Shown: positions 7,476 through 16,337 of the stretch, piece after piece
Layout of the letters: each line of letters opens with the position of its first letter
Numbering within the stretch: the first letter of the stretch is position 1
Source of the DNA: Synergistota bacterium
GTDB taxonomy: Bacteria; Synergistota; GBS-1
Reading direction: 5' to 3'
NCBI GenBank assembly: GCA_025060595.1
Contig: JANXBX010000001.1
Location: forward strand, 1 to 64,000
Length of the DNA stretch: 64,000 nucleotides
Position numbers and translations under genes: made by a program
The notes under the pieces: model-generated
What the model saw: the letters and a program-made list of their open reading frames with translations, nothing else
The model's database searches: none
Told to the model about the DNA's origin: nothing

Positions 7476-8558
7476 TCACTTACCTTTGGAACCGAAAATC
7501 ATATTAGCTACCATAACTGCCGTTATACCAGCAGTAAGCTTTCCAACTATCATAGGGAAAATCATCTCTTTTGCTACACCTGCAGTAAAGCCCAGATGAT
7601 CTCCGAATGTAAAAGCTGCGCTCACCGCAAAAGCACAGTTAAGAATCTTTCCTTTTTCATCCATTCTATCTAAGATCTGAAACATAGGAATATTATTAGC
7701 CAATGTAGCTACAAAACCAGCAGCAGCAAAGTCATTAACACCTAATCTCTTTCCAACAGCCATAAGAGGCTTATTGAAAACCGTCGTAAGAAACTTAACT
7801 AAAGGAAATGCGCCCGCAAGCATTATCGCTATAGAGCCAATAATCTGTATACCATCCCATATAGGAGCCATACCAGGAATCACAACTACTCCTGTAAGGG
7901 TCTCAATGATAGCCGATGCTAATCCCACAGTGATAACAGCTACTATGAATACCCCAAATTTTTTGAATCCAGCTATCATTTTTTCCGGAATAAGCCACAA
8001 ACCTATAGCTATAAGTGCAGCTACTATGATTATAGGAACAAGATTAGAAAGAACCATAGAAATTGGAAAACCAGCTGTTAAGCCTCCAGCCAAGCATCCC
8101 AAAGGTATAGTTATCATCCCAGCAAGAATTCCCTTAGCTAAAGGTGTACGATCTTCTGGCTTTATTATTCCCAAAGCCACCGGTATTGTGAAAACTATCG
8201 TTGGACCCATCATAGCACCTAGTATTAGACCTGCGAATAACCCAGCTTCCTTTGTAAGGGCTAATTGCATAGCTAAGGGATACCCACCCATATCATTAGC
8301 TAGAAGTGTAGTAGCAAACATCGCAGGATCTGCACCTAACGCAGTATATATAGGAACAACAACAGGCCTTAATATCTTTGCCAAAACAGGTGCAAGCGAA
8401 ACAACACCCACCATAGCTAAAGATAAAGCTCCCATCGCGTTAAATCCCTCTTCGAACTTCTCTCCATAACCAAAACGATTACCTAATATCCTATCTATTG
8501 CTCCCAGTGCCATGAAAAAAACCATTATATTAACTATCCACTGATTTATCGCTTCCAC
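7476..8558 (-). CDS. eutH: Ethanolamine permease EutH
   Basis: Integral membrane protein for ethanolamine uptake. The 360 residues form about ten hydrophobic segments, beginning INQWIVNIMVFFMALGAIDR as in EutH, with conserved DMGGYPLAM and GPTIVFTIPVALGI. GTG at 8558 follows GGGGGGAGG. It lies 39 bp after a shell gene and before eutS in the microcompartment operon, which supports ethanolamine as the substrate. Confidence 0.93.
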   Translation of the reverse strand: MEAINQWIVNIMVFFMALGAIDRILGNRFGYGEKFEEGFNAMGALSLAMVGVVSLAPVLAKILRPVVVPIYTALGADPAMFATTLLANDMGGYPLAMQLALTKEAGLFAGLILGAMMGPTIVFTIPVALGIIKPEDRTPLAKGILAGMITIPLGCLAGGLTAGFPISMVLSNLVPIIIVAALIAIGLWLIPEKMIAGFKKFGVFIVAVITVGLASAIIETLTGVVVIPGMAPIWDGIQIIGSIAIMLAGAFPLVKFLTTVFNKPLMAVGKRLGVNDFAAAGFVATLANNIPMFQILDRMDEKGKILNCAFAVSAAFTFGDHLGFTAGVAKEMIFPMIVGKLTAGITAVMVANMIFGSKGK

Positions 8559-8597
8559 CGATCCTCCCCCCTTACCGACATCTTTTACTAATTCTCC

Positions 8598-8885
8598 TTA
8601 ACCTTCTTCCAGCTTAGGCAAAATAAGCTCTACCTCAGGATGCGGTCTCGGAATGACATGAACTGCTATGAGTTCTCCCACACGCTTAGCAGCAGCTGCT
8701 CCTGCATCAACAGCCGCTTTAACTGCCCCAACATCACCTCTAACCATAACTACTACAAGTCCTCCCCCCACATGTTCTTTGCCTATCAAGGTAACATTTG
8801 CTGCCTTAACCATTGCATCGGCAGCCTCTATTGCACCAACCAAACCTTTAGTTTCAATCATTCCAAGAGCTATTTGTGTCGACAT
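8598..8885 (-). CDS. eutM: BMC-H shell protein (EutM/PduA type), second copy
   Basis: Major hexameric shell component. The single BMC domain reads [20 protein letters not shown], then [20 protein letters not shown] with pore loop GGG, and [12 protein letters not shown]. The ATG at 8885 lies 7 nt after GGAGG. It is about 80 percent identical by eye to the copy at 14510-14824, which suggests a recent duplication within the operon. Confidence 0.95.
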   Translation of the reverse strand: MSTQIALGMIETKGLVGAIEAADAMVKAANVTLIGKEHVGGGLVVVMVRGDVGAVKAAVDAGAAAAKRVGELIAVHVIPRPHPEVELILPKLEEG

Positions 8886-8977
8886 AAGCACACCTCCTCT
8901 CCACTGCTTTAAAATTACTTAGCTAAATAAGAAATAATAACCCCTCTCTCAATTCACCCCCTTTCTGTATGTAGGTC

Positions 8978-9265
8978 TTAACCTTCAAGCTCAACCTTTT
9001 TAACCCTCTCGCCTTCAAACAGTTTGATAACCCGTTTAACTATTTCATCAACAACACTTTTATCTTTAACACCATACTCAGCACACAGTGCCGAAACTAT
9101 ATTAGGAAACTCACTGGTTTCCACATAGATAAACTTTATACCTAAGCTCCTCGCTAAGTCCATAACACCGGGAGGGATTATAAGGTTTCTGCTAACAATC
9201 ATACTTTTACTGCCTCCATAGTAACATTTCTCCACGTCCTGTTTTGAAAGAATCTTTTTACCCAT
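8978..9265 (-). CDS. Small microcompartment-operon protein with EutQ/EutT-like N-terminal motif
   Basis: The 95 residues are not recognised as a named protein. Residues 22-52 (MIVSRNLIIPPGVMDLARSLGI, then KFIYVE) follow the pattern 'v....iiTPaA...l....i.i.y' seen at the N-termini of EutQ and EutT. Elsewhere this element joins enzyme domains; here it stands alone with a short C-terminal charged helix. ATG at 9265 follows GGAGGTG. It lies between pduT and a shell gene. It could be a cargo adaptor or a remnant of EutQ; no function is assigned. Confidence 0.7.
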   Translation of the reverse strand: MGKKILSKQDVEKCYYGGSKSMIVSRNLIIPPGVMDLARSLGIKFIYVETSEFPNIVSALCAEYGVKDKSVVDEIVKRVIKLFEGERVKKVELEG

Positions 9266-9284
9266 ATATTCACCTCCCCGAAAC

Positions 9285-9851
9285 CTATATCAAATTGACA
9301 AGTACATACTCCGATATATAAGGTATGATTGAAAAAGTAAGTATCATCCCCTCTCCAGCAATTCTATCTCTACCAGCATTAATAGCAGCTTCCACAGCAC
9401 TAACATCCCCTATCATAGTTACAAAGGACTTTCCCCCTATACCTATAGCTGGTCTAATCTCAAGTAAATGGATATTCCCTGTTTTTACAGCAGCATCAGC
9501 AGCATATATACATGCTGTAACAGTAAAAGTCTCTATAACCCCCAATGCCCAATGAGTTTTAAAATCTTTTGGAGCAGCAATTTCAGTCATTCCCTCTAAA
9601 GCCCTGAGAACCTCTTCATGGACTCCCGAAATAACCACAGCATCTGCCTTATACTCCCTTACAACATCTACTCCACGATCAACAGAACTATTAACAGCCG
9701 CCACATCTCCACCCACCATCACTAGAAATTTTCCGGGACATATAGTCTTCGCAACATACAGCTTCACTGGTGCGACCTTCACCATTGCATCGGCAGCTTC
9801 TATTCCCTTAGCTATACTTATACTCTCTAATATTCCTAGTGCCTTACCCAT
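9285..9851 (-). CDS. pduT: PduT-type tandem BMC shell protein with [4Fe-4S] cysteine
   Basis: Trimeric shell protein with two BMC domains (about 3-90 and 100-188). Cys38 in TICPGKF is at the position that binds a central [4Fe-4S] cluster in PduT, giving a possible electron path through the shell. The second domain contains GIGGKSFVTMIGDVSAVEAA. Length 188 compares with about 184 in Salmonella. Its start overlaps the end of pduS by 8 bp, in line with a PduS-PduT redox pair. Confidence 0.94.
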   Translation of the reverse strand: MGKALGILESISIAKGIEAADAMVKVAPVKLYVAKTICPGKFLVMVGGDVAAVNSSVDRGVDVVREYKADAVVISGVHEEVLRALEGMTEIAAPKDFKTHWALGVIETFTVTACIYAADAAVKTGNIHLLEIRPAIGIGGKSFVTMIGDVSAVEAAINAGRDRIAGEGMILTFSIIPYISEYVLVNLI

Positions 9852-11208
9852 TCTTTCTCTCCCCTTTTATCACTACCGCCTCATCCGAAACAGAAATAAC
9901 TTTACCTGATATACTAGCATGAACATTAACTCCAAGCTTACCCTCTGGTACTTTTCCTAAAACATCACCTTCAACTACATAATCCCCAACTGAAACAATA
10001 GGAGTCGCCGGAACCCCAATGTGCTGCTTCATCAAAATGGTAACTTCCTTTGCCTCAATTCTATCCTCTAAAAGAGGAGCATAGCGATCAAATTCATAAA
10101 TACCTATCCTCATCATTAACCTCTTAGTAGGAACCTTCCTATATTCTCTATCCTCTCTTACAACTATATCAGCTTTAGGTGGATACCTAACTCCTTCCTG
10201 AATAAGCTTAGCCTTTATGTATTGATTAACTCTTCTTGGAGATAAAAGTTGAGGGCAAGAGTATGCTTCGCAAACACCACATTCAGAACATAACAAAGCA
10301 CTCTTTCTAACCTCTATTCCCATATCAAAAGCCATAGAAATCATAATTCTATGAGGCTCCAAATCATGTCCTAAAAGATAACGAGGACATTGATCGGTAC
10401 AGTATCTGCATTGTATGCAACAAGTACGTGCTCTTTTTAGAATATAATCAAGAGGAGCAGTAAACTGAGAAACCGCCGGGTGCCCCTTTTCAAAAATAAG
10501 TATTCCCCCTGTAGTTTTGGTAACTGGCACATCTGGAGATATTACTCTACCTGTCATAGGACCTCCTTCTATCAAAACCTTTCCATCGTAATTAATACCA
10601 ATAATATCAAGAACCTCTTTCACTTTAATCCCCACAGGAACCCTGACAGTAACAGGATTTCTCACATCGCCACCAATAGTTATAAACTTATCAATTACAG
10701 GTGCTCTTTCTACAAAAGCCCTATACACGTTATATATAGTCTCTACATTGTTTACTACGGCTCCCACCATTATCGGAATACCAGCAGCTGGTACCGGTCT
10801 CCGAAGAATTTCATAAACCAGTACATGTTCATCACCTTCTGGATAGTAATCCCCACATTCAAAAATATCAAAGGCATAATTACGCTCACTCAATGAGTCT
10901 TTAATTAACTTCACTATTGATGAATACTTACCTTTAAGGGCTATTACTCCCCTCTTAGCCCCAACATAATCCACAAGTATCTTAAACCCCTCAAGAAATT
11001 GGAAAATCTTCTTAGCCAGCAGTTCTTTAGTAACCCAAAGGAGAGGCTCACACTCTGCACCGTTAGCAATATACTCATTAATACCCTCTTTCCTGAGCTT
11101 TGCATATGTGGGAAACCCTGCACCCCCTGCTCCTACAACACCCATCTCTTGCAGAATCAAAGCCAAGTCTTCCAAAGCTCTCACTCCTAAATCAAATCTA
11201 CTTAACAT
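9844..11208 (-). CDS. pduS: PduS-type iron-sulfur flavoprotein (cobalamin reductase)
   Basis: Membrane-independent RnfC-like protein that reduces cob(III)alamin/cob(II)alamin for the adenosyltransferase. It has the N-terminal GVVGAGGAGFPTYAKL (NADH/FMN region), an SLBB domain, two cysteine motifs CIQCRYCTDQC (about 266) and CSECGVCEAYSC (about 310), and a C-terminal RnfC barrel. The ATG at 11208 overlaps eutN by 11 bp without a clear SD; an in-frame TTG 14 codons later sits behind AGGAG and is an alternative. Neighbours pduT and eutT fit electron transfer across the shell to B12. Confidence 0.93.
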   Translation of the reverse strand: MLSRFDLGVRALEDLALILQEMGVVGAGGAGFPTYAKLRKEGINEYIANGAECEPLLWVTKELLAKKIFQFLEGFKILVDYVGAKRGVIALKGKYSSIVKLIKDSLSERNYAFDIFECGDYYPEGDEHVLVYEILRRPVPAAGIPIMVGAVVNNVETIYNVYRAFVERAPVIDKFITIGGDVRNPVTVRVPVGIKVKEVLDIIGINYDGKVLIEGGPMTGRVISPDVPVTKTTGGILIFEKGHPAVSQFTAPLDYILKRARTCCIQCRYCTDQCPRYLLGHDLEPHRIMISMAFDMGIEVRKSALLCSECGVCEAYSCPQLLSPRRVNQYIKAKLIQEGVRYPPKADIVVREDREYRKVPTKRLMMRIGIYEFDRYAPLLEDRIEAKEVTILMKQHIGVPATPIVSVGDYVVEGDVLGKVPEGKLGVNVHASISGKVISVSDEAVVIKGERKNG

Positions 11209-11464
11209 CCATAGAATCTACTATTCCCACAACAGCAGCATCCACAGGTATTTCCTCGCCCGTAGATATCTTTCTCGCAGAACTTCCCGTGGTCACTATA
11301 ACTAACTCTCCTACACCAGCTCCTATAGTGTCCACCGCAACGAAAGCCTCCCCTATCTCACGCTGATACTCATCTATCTGCTTAACGATAAGAAGCTTAT
11401 AACCCTGTAGACTTTCCTCTTTACGAGTAGCCCAGATACTTCCAACAACCTTCGCTATTAACAC
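11198..11464 (-). CDS. eutN: EutN/CcmL-type pentameric vertex protein
   Basis: Pentamer that closes the vertices of the polyhedral shell. The 88 residues show MLIAKVVGSIWATRKEESLQ, the conserved DTIGAGVGELV, and TTGSSAR. GTG at 11464 is 1 bp from the stop of the preceding flavoprotein gene. It is the only BMC-P gene in the locus. Confidence 0.95.
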   Translation of the reverse strand: MLIAKVVGSIWATRKEESLQGYKLLIVKQIDEYQREIGEAFVAVDTIGAGVGELVIVTTGSSARKISTGEEIPVDAAVVGIVDSMDVK

Positions 11465-12235
11465 CTATCCCATCCTCCTAACTACTTCTATCTTTTTGTC
11501 TCGTATAATATCAGCAGCCAATGGGGTAATTAAAGAGCAAGAATCGATGATTATCTTGGAGCACCCCATCGATACAACACCGTTTACAGTTTCAGATGTT
11601 AAGACTCTGCCCTCAAAAATAAACTCTTTTTTCTTAACGCCCTCACTTAGGCCAGACTTACTAATCTCTACAGAAGATTTACCATTTTCTAAACACAATG
11701 ATACTTCCTCAACTTTACAGAGGATTACTCCCAGTTTAACAAGTTTCTTGGCTATCTCTTCTAAAAGGAAAGCGTAATCAGTACTTACCCCTTCAGTGCT
11801 TAACGATTCACAGACAGCTATTACTTTCTTACCCATAATTAAAGCGCAAGCAGCTATTTCACTTGCTAGACAATCTCTTATACCCCAAGCTATCTTAGCA
11901 GCCGTATTTTGAGTAAGCGTCGGGAAAATCACAACTTTAGCCTCATTTACCTCTTCATAGAAGCGCTCTTCATTAAGCAAGTCAACCTCAAGTCTTGACC
12001 TCACCTCAGAAAACTGCTTCATTCTCCTTGCAGACTCAGAAAAAGCAACAACTAATTGGAATCTCTCCTTAAGCTTCAAAAGTTCATCTATTGCTTTTTC
12101 AATCAATCCAGGTGCTCCAGTAAACACCACTATTACCTTTTCTTTAGGAGAAACTTCTTTCTTTAATTTCTTTAAAACCTCATTAACAATTTCTTCAACT
12201 ATAATCTTCTTATCCTCAGCTTTTAGCGATACCAT
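11465..12235 (-). CDS. Microcompartment-associated flavoprotein (PPC-decarboxylase-like fold)
   Basis: Probable flavin-binding cargo protein. After an amphipathic helix at 8-22 (KKIIVEEIVNEVLKKLKKE), typical of encapsulation peptides, comes a flavoprotein domain (VIVVFTGAPGLIEKA...FSESARR...TQNTAAKIAWGIRDCLAS). The C-terminus ITPLAADIIRDKKIEVV repeats the EutQ/EutT-type pattern. ATG at 12235 follows GGAGG at 10 nt. Similar flavoproteins are known from several BMC loci but their substrate is unknown; a role in B12 or aldehyde redox is only a guess. Confidence 0.78.
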   Translation of the reverse strand: MVSLKAEDKKIIVEEIVNEVLKKLKKEVSPKEKVIVVFTGAPGLIEKAIDELLKLKERFQLVVAFSESARRMKQFSEVRSRLEVDLLNEERFYEEVNEAKVVIFPTLTQNTAAKIAWGIRDCLASEIAACALIMGKKVIAVCESLSTEGVSTDYAFLLEEIAKKLVKLGVILCKVEEVSLCLENGKSSVEISKSGLSEGVKKKEFIFEGRVLTSETVNGVVSMGCSKIIIDSCSLITPLAADIIRDKKIEVVRRMG

Positions 12236-12243
12236 GTCATTCC

Positions 12244-13071
12244 TCACCTCCTCAGGCAGCTAAGAGCTATGCCCAAGGGAGTAACAAATAATGGATTTCT
12301 AGGCTTCCATACAGCAAGACCAAGCTCCTGGGATATTATATCCTCAATGCCTTGCAAACACGCAGTTCCTCCCACTAAATAAACGCATTCAACTTCAAAG
12401 CCATTTAAATGTCTATGAATAATGCTCGCTACTTTCTGTACAACTGGCTTAACAATCATAAGTACGTCTTTTGCATTCTTTGGATCCTTTTTATACTCTT
12501 CCGCCTCCTCAAAGCTAATCTTTAAAGCTCCAGCTATGACTAAAGAGAAGTGAGTCCCCCCTGTAGGTTCATCAGCTGTATAAATAACCTCACCATTATT
12601 AACCACAGCTATACCCGTTGTGCCTCCCCCAACATCAACTATTACCCCATCTTTCACTCCCAAGACATAATTTGCAGCCGTAGGTTCATCTATCATCCTT
12701 ATAACTTCAAAGCCAGCACCCTCAGCAACATAAAAGTGAACCTTTTCAACCGCTTTACCCGTACCTGGAGGAAAAGCAGCAGCAGCTTTTCTTAATTCAA
12801 CGCCAAGTTTCTTTTCTAATTCCGATTTAAGACTCCTTACAATCCTAACCGCTCCAGTAAAGTCCACTACAACGCCATCTCTAACAACCTCAGCGAATCT
12901 ATAAGCGCCAGCTACTGGGTTACCATTAGAATCTACTACTGTCACCACAACATAAGCCGTCCCTAAGTCTACACCAGCAAAGAGCTCTCCTTTCCATGCT
13001 AATGGAGATTTTATTGCTTCATCCATTAAAGCCAATAAGCTTTCAGCATTTTCAGGAGAAAAGGAAGACAT
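12244..13071 (-). CDS. eutJ: EutJ, Hsp70-like ATPase of ethanolamine operons
   Basis: Actin/Hsp70-fold ATPase of unknown exact role, thought to act as a chaperone for microcompartment enzymes. The 275 residues have phosphate-1 GVDLGTAYVVVTVVDS (about 29), phosphate-2 GVIVDVGGGTTGIAVV (about 143) and the adenosine motif VYLVGGTACLQG. The substrate-binding domain of DnaK is absent, as in EutJ. Spacing to pduL is 2 bp. Confidence 0.94.
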   Translation of the reverse strand: MSSFSPENAESLLALMDEAIKSPLAWKGELFAGVDLGTAYVVVTVVDSNGNPVAGAYRFAEVVRDGVVVDFTGAVRIVRSLKSELEKKLGVELRKAAAAFPPGTGKAVEKVHFYVAEGAGFEVIRMIDEPTAANYVLGVKDGVIVDVGGGTTGIAVVNNGEVIYTADEPTGGTHFSLVIAGALKISFEEAEEYKKDPKNAKDVLMIVKPVVQKVASIIHRHLNGFEVECVYLVGGTACLQGIEDIISQELGLAVWKPRNPLFVTPLGIALSCLRR

Positions 13072-13073
13072 AC

Positions 13074-13715
13074 TTATATTCCCCCCACCTCCATGTAAAC
13101 TATATCACCTGTCTTAACCCCCAACGCATTAGCTTCCTCTACATCGAGATGACATTCTAAAGCATAATTTTCACTAACTCTAACTAATACTCCACCTAAA
13201 ACTCCACATCTTATACCTTTCTCAAATCGTATTCTCACTATATCACCATCTTTAACCCCTAAAGATCTAGCCTCTTCAGGTTTCATATGAATATGCCTTT
13301 GAGCGACTATTACTCCTTCCTCAAGCTTAATTACACCAGCCGGTCCTATAATATATATTCCAGGAGTTCCCTTAAGCTGGCCTGAATCCCTAACTACCGG
13401 CTCAACACCTAGGTGATAACAATCGGAAATTGAGACTTCAACTTGACAACTCTTTCTAACAGGTCCCACTATCCTAACGTTATCTATCATTCCCTTAGGA
13501 CCTAACAATTTTACAGTTTCATTTGCAGCAAATTGTCCCGGTTGCCTAAGATAAGCTTTCACCGTTATTTTATTCCCCCCAAAAAGTATCTTCTCCGCAT
13601 CCTCAGATATATGAACATGTCTATTGGAAACACCAACTATCACAGGTACTCTTCTTTCCCAAGCTAAAATCTCTTCGACTATTTTTTTTACGAGTTCCTC
13701 CCCAAAATCCGCCAT
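13074..13715 (-). CDS. pduL: PduL-type phosphotransacylase
   Basis: Converts acetyl-CoA and phosphate to acetyl phosphate and free CoA inside the shell. Residues 5-17 (EELVKKIVEEILA) form a likely encapsulation peptide. Two PduL beta-barrel domains follow, with metal/active-site motifs SNRHVHIS (about 30) and QRHIHMKPEEA (about 140). Length 213 matches PduL. It replaces the Pta-like EutD of enterobacterial eut operons. ATG at 13715 follows GGAGG. Confidence 0.95.
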   Translation of the reverse strand: MADFGEELVKKIVEEILAWERRVPVIVGVSNRHVHISEDAEKILFGGNKITVKAYLRQPGQFAANETVKLLGPKGMIDNVRIVGPVRKSCQVEVSISDCYHLGVEPVVRDSGQLKGTPGIYIIGPAGVIKLEEGVIVAQRHIHMKPEEARSLGVKDGDIVRIRFEKGIRCGVLGGVLVRVSENYALECHLDVEEANALGVKTGDIVYMEVGGI

Positions 13716-13718
13716 GTT

Positions 13719-14483
13719 TTATCCTCCTTTTGGATACCTGCCAGCTCGTAACCAACACATCATTACATACAAAGCGCTGCTAAGTCTATTAAAGGCTATC
13801 AGTATATCCTCCCTCTTAACCCCTTCAAATTCATCATAAAATGCTTCACATGCGGCTATCTCACACTCTCTTATCTGTGTTCTAATCAAGTTCAAATAAG
13901 CCATAACCTCTCCATTCTCCCAAGATGGAATAAAGTGATCTATTCCTATAAACTTCCTAGGATGGTGTGAAATATCTCTAATATCCGACCATGATAAACC
14001 AAACAATTTAAATTCTTCTAAAGGCTCACCTAAAACCTCAGCTCTTAGTATCTTCCTAACTATAGATAAAACCTCTTCCAAGTGACTAACAACTTGTGGG
14101 AAGCCAGCCTTTGCTATTTGTGTTTGAGCCAGAATAATATGGGCCTCTAAAGAGTCTATTTTCCCCCTCAACTTAATTCTTGGGTGGCTTTTAGAAACTA
14201 ACTTATTACCACTTAAGTGAGTAAAGTGCTCTGGCTTCTCATCAACCCCTAACCCTGCACTTAATAACTCAAATCTCGCCTTAGCCTTAGGTTCTTCTTT
14301 CTTTTTCTCCGGCTCTTTTTCCTCAGTAGATTCCGCTTCCCCGTAAACAATTTCGATCTTATTTTCATTAAGATAACTCAAAGCTGCCGGCGTAATTATC
14401 GTACCTGGCGGCACCACAAAGCGCCGCACAGGCCCCCTTTTTCTTAACTCGTTTCTTAACTCTATTTCTGTGAGAACTTTCAA
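13719..14483 (-). CDS. eutT: EutT-type ATP:cob(I)alamin adenosyltransferase
   Basis: Makes adenosylcobalamin for EutBC. The N-terminal segment has RFVVPPGTIITPAALSYL (about 22-39), followed by a charged linker (60-72, Lys/Glu) and a helical adenosyltransferase domain. The HX11CCX2C metal motif of enterobacterial EutT is not evident: the candidate region has CEIAACEAFYDE, so this may be a variant metal class. TTG at 14483 is preferred over ATG 14489 because GGGAGG lies 9 nt upstream of the TTG. It lies 3 bp before pduL. Confidence 0.85.
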   Translation of the reverse strand: MKVLTEIELRNELRKRGPVRRFVVPPGTIITPAALSYLNENKIEIVYGEAESTEEKEPEKKKEEPKAKARFELLSAGLGVDEKPEHFTHLSGNKLVSKSHPRIKLRGKIDSLEAHIILAQTQIAKAGFPQVVSHLEEVLSIVRKILRAEVLGEPLEEFKLFGLSWSDIRDISHHPRKFIGIDHFIPSWENGEVMAYLNLIRTQIRECEIAACEAFYDEFEGVKREDILIAFNRLSSALYVMMCWLRAGRYPKGG

Positions 14484-14509
14484 TATCATCTACCTCCCAG
14501 GATCAAAAG

Positions 14510-14824
14510 CTAAGTTGTTGAACCGGCTTCTTCCTCCCCTTTCTTAAGCTTAGGAAGTATGTACTCAACCTCGGGATGAGGCCTGGGAATAACATGAACA
14601 GAAACTAACTCACCCACCCTTGCAGCGGCTGCAGCTCCAGCATCTGTTGCAGCTTTAACAGCACCTACATCGCCCCTAACCATCACAGTTACATAACCTC
14701 CTCCTATCTTTTCCTTACCTATAAGCGTCACATTCGCAGCCTTCAACATAGCATCAGCAGCTTCTATTGCTGCTACAAGCCCTCTTGTTTCTATCATACC
14801 GAGGGCTATCTGATTAACTGCCAT
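14510..14824 (-). CDS. eutM: BMC-H shell protein EutM
   Basis: Major hexameric shell protein. The domain reads [39 protein letters not shown] with pore [24 protein letters not shown]. The 104 residues include a short acidic tail ([11 protein letters not shown]) that the second copy at 8598 lacks. ATG follows GGAGGGG. It lies just after eutE, as in standard eut operons. Confidence 0.96.
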   Translation of the reverse strand: MAVNQIALGMIETRGLVAAIEAADAMLKAANVTLIGKEKIGGGYVTVMVRGDVGAVKAATDAGAAAAARVGELVSVHVIPRPHPEVEYILPKLKKGEEEAGSTT

Positions 14825-14873
14825 TTAAAATCCCCTCCTTTCACACACTAAAAAATTAATAAATATATATCTT

Positions 14874-16337
14874 TCAAGATAACCTCTTAATTACTTCCTC
14901 AACAATACGCCTTACCAACTCTGGATCTAACCTCTTTTCAGAGATTGAGATCCCACCCTTAAGGTATGTTTCCAATTCCTCAACCGTCCTGACAGGATAA
15001 GCAAGTCTTTTTATATTCATTAAATGCTGTGGTCCTATATTATCAGAAGTGATATTACCACCTAATGTTCCACAACCAAGCGTTAGGGATGGAGGTAAAC
15101 CACTCGTTCCACCTATAGCTCCAAAAACTCCTGGTTGATTCACCAATATCCTAAAAGCCGGCTTTTCAAGAGCGAATTTCATAATTATCTCCTCATTACG
15201 AGAGTGAATACACAATGTATGCCCCATTCCCCCAGCTTCTAATATTTTTACACAAAGTTTACATGCCTCTTGCCAGTTACCTACCTCGTAAAAGGCTATA
15301 ACTGGACTGAGCTTTTCTTTTGAAAGTGGATACTCTTTGCCGGCTCCATCAAGAGGAACAACCAAAACCCTCGTATTCTTAGGTACCGGTATACCCGCTG
15401 CCTCAGCTATGTAACAAGCAGATTTCCCAACCACAGCTGGATTAAGAGTCCCATCACTTCTAAACATATATTTCTCAAGTCTATAAGCTTCATCGGGCCT
15501 TAAGAAAACACCCCCCAATTTTTCAATCCAAGATTTAACCTCAGAAGCGTTTGAATGCTCACAGATTATAGCTTGTTCCGCAGAACATATGGTACCGTTA
15601 TCGAAAGTCTTACTATCTATAATACATTTAACTGCAGTTGGAACATCAGCACTTGCCTCTATATAGGCAGGTACATTACCAGGACCTACCCCATAAGCGG
15701 GCTTACCAGCGCTATAAGCAGCCTTCACCATCTCAGCTCCACCAGTAGCTAAAATTAGACTCACATCTGGGTGCTTCATAAGAGCCTGAGCAGCCTCTAA
15801 CGTTACTGTACTTAAACACCCCAGAATCCCTTCCGGCGCTCCAGCTCTTACAGCAGCCTTGTGTAAAATTTCAACAGCCTTACCGGTACATTCAATAGCA
15901 CGCGGATGAGGACTAAATACCACCGCATTTCTTGCCTTAACAGCTATAAGGGATTTATATATAACTGTAGAAGTTGGATTTGTTACCGGTGTTAAAGCAG
16001 CTATAACTCCCACAGGCTCAGCTATTTCATAGATACCCTTTTCTTTATCAATATTTATGACTCCCACAGTCTTCATATCTTTTATATGGTCATAAACTGC
16101 TCTAGCAGCAAATAAATTTTTGATAATCTTATGCTCGTATACTCCAACTCCCGTCTCTTCCGCTGCAAGCTTAGCAAGCCAATCGGAAGCTTTTATGGCC
16201 TCCATAGCCATGGCCTCTACAATTCTATCCACCTGTTCCTGAGAGAAGTCCTCTACAACCTTTTGAGCTTTCTTTGCCTGTATAACAAGATCTCTAACCT
16301 CCTGTAGAGCAAGGAGATCTTTATCAATATTCCTCAT
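14874..16337 (-). CDS. eutE: CoA-acylating acetaldehyde dehydrogenase EutE/PduP
   Basis: Oxidises acetaldehyde with CoA and NAD+ to acetyl-CoA. It has an aldehyde dehydrogenase fold with the catalytic cysteine in [12 protein letters not shown] (about 260). The start ATG 16337 follows GAGG at 4 nt and gives 487 residues. The usual N-terminal encapsulation helix is missing: the protein begins directly with the ALDH helix [18 protein letters not shown]. Instead, the last 18 residues ([18 protein letters not shown]) form an amphipathic helix of the encapsulation type after a Gly/Ser linker. It overlaps the upstream BMC gene by 14 bp. Confidence 0.93.
   Translation of the reverse strand: MRNIDKDLLALQEVRDLVIQAKKAQKVVEDFSQEQVDRIVEAMAMEAIKASDWLAKLAAEETGVGVYEHKIIKNLFAARAVYDHIKDMKTVGVINIDKEKGIYEIAEPVGVIAALTPVTNPTSTVIYKSLIAVKARNAVVFSPHPRAIECTGKAVEILHKAAVRAGAPEGILGCLSTVTLEAAQALMKHPDVSLILATGGAEMVKAAYSAGKPAYGVGPGNVPAYIEASADVPTAVKCIIDSKTFDNGTICSAEQAIICEHSNASEVKSWIEKLGGVFLRPDEAYRLEKYMFRSDGTLNPAVVGKSACYIAEAAGIPVPKNTRVLVVPLDGAGKEYPLSKEKLSPVIAFYEVGNWQEACKLCVKILEAGGMGHTLCIHSRNEEIIMKFALEKPAFRILVNQPGVFGAIGGTSGLPPSLTLGCGTLGGNITSDNIGPQHLMNIKRLAYPVRTVEELETYLKGGISISEKRLDPELVRRIVEEVIKRLS

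Noticed and set aside
7774-8469. 231-residue plus-strand frame
   Set aside because: Shadow of eutH; low-complexity Ile/Pro/Ala-rich translation typical of the antisense of a membrane protein gene.
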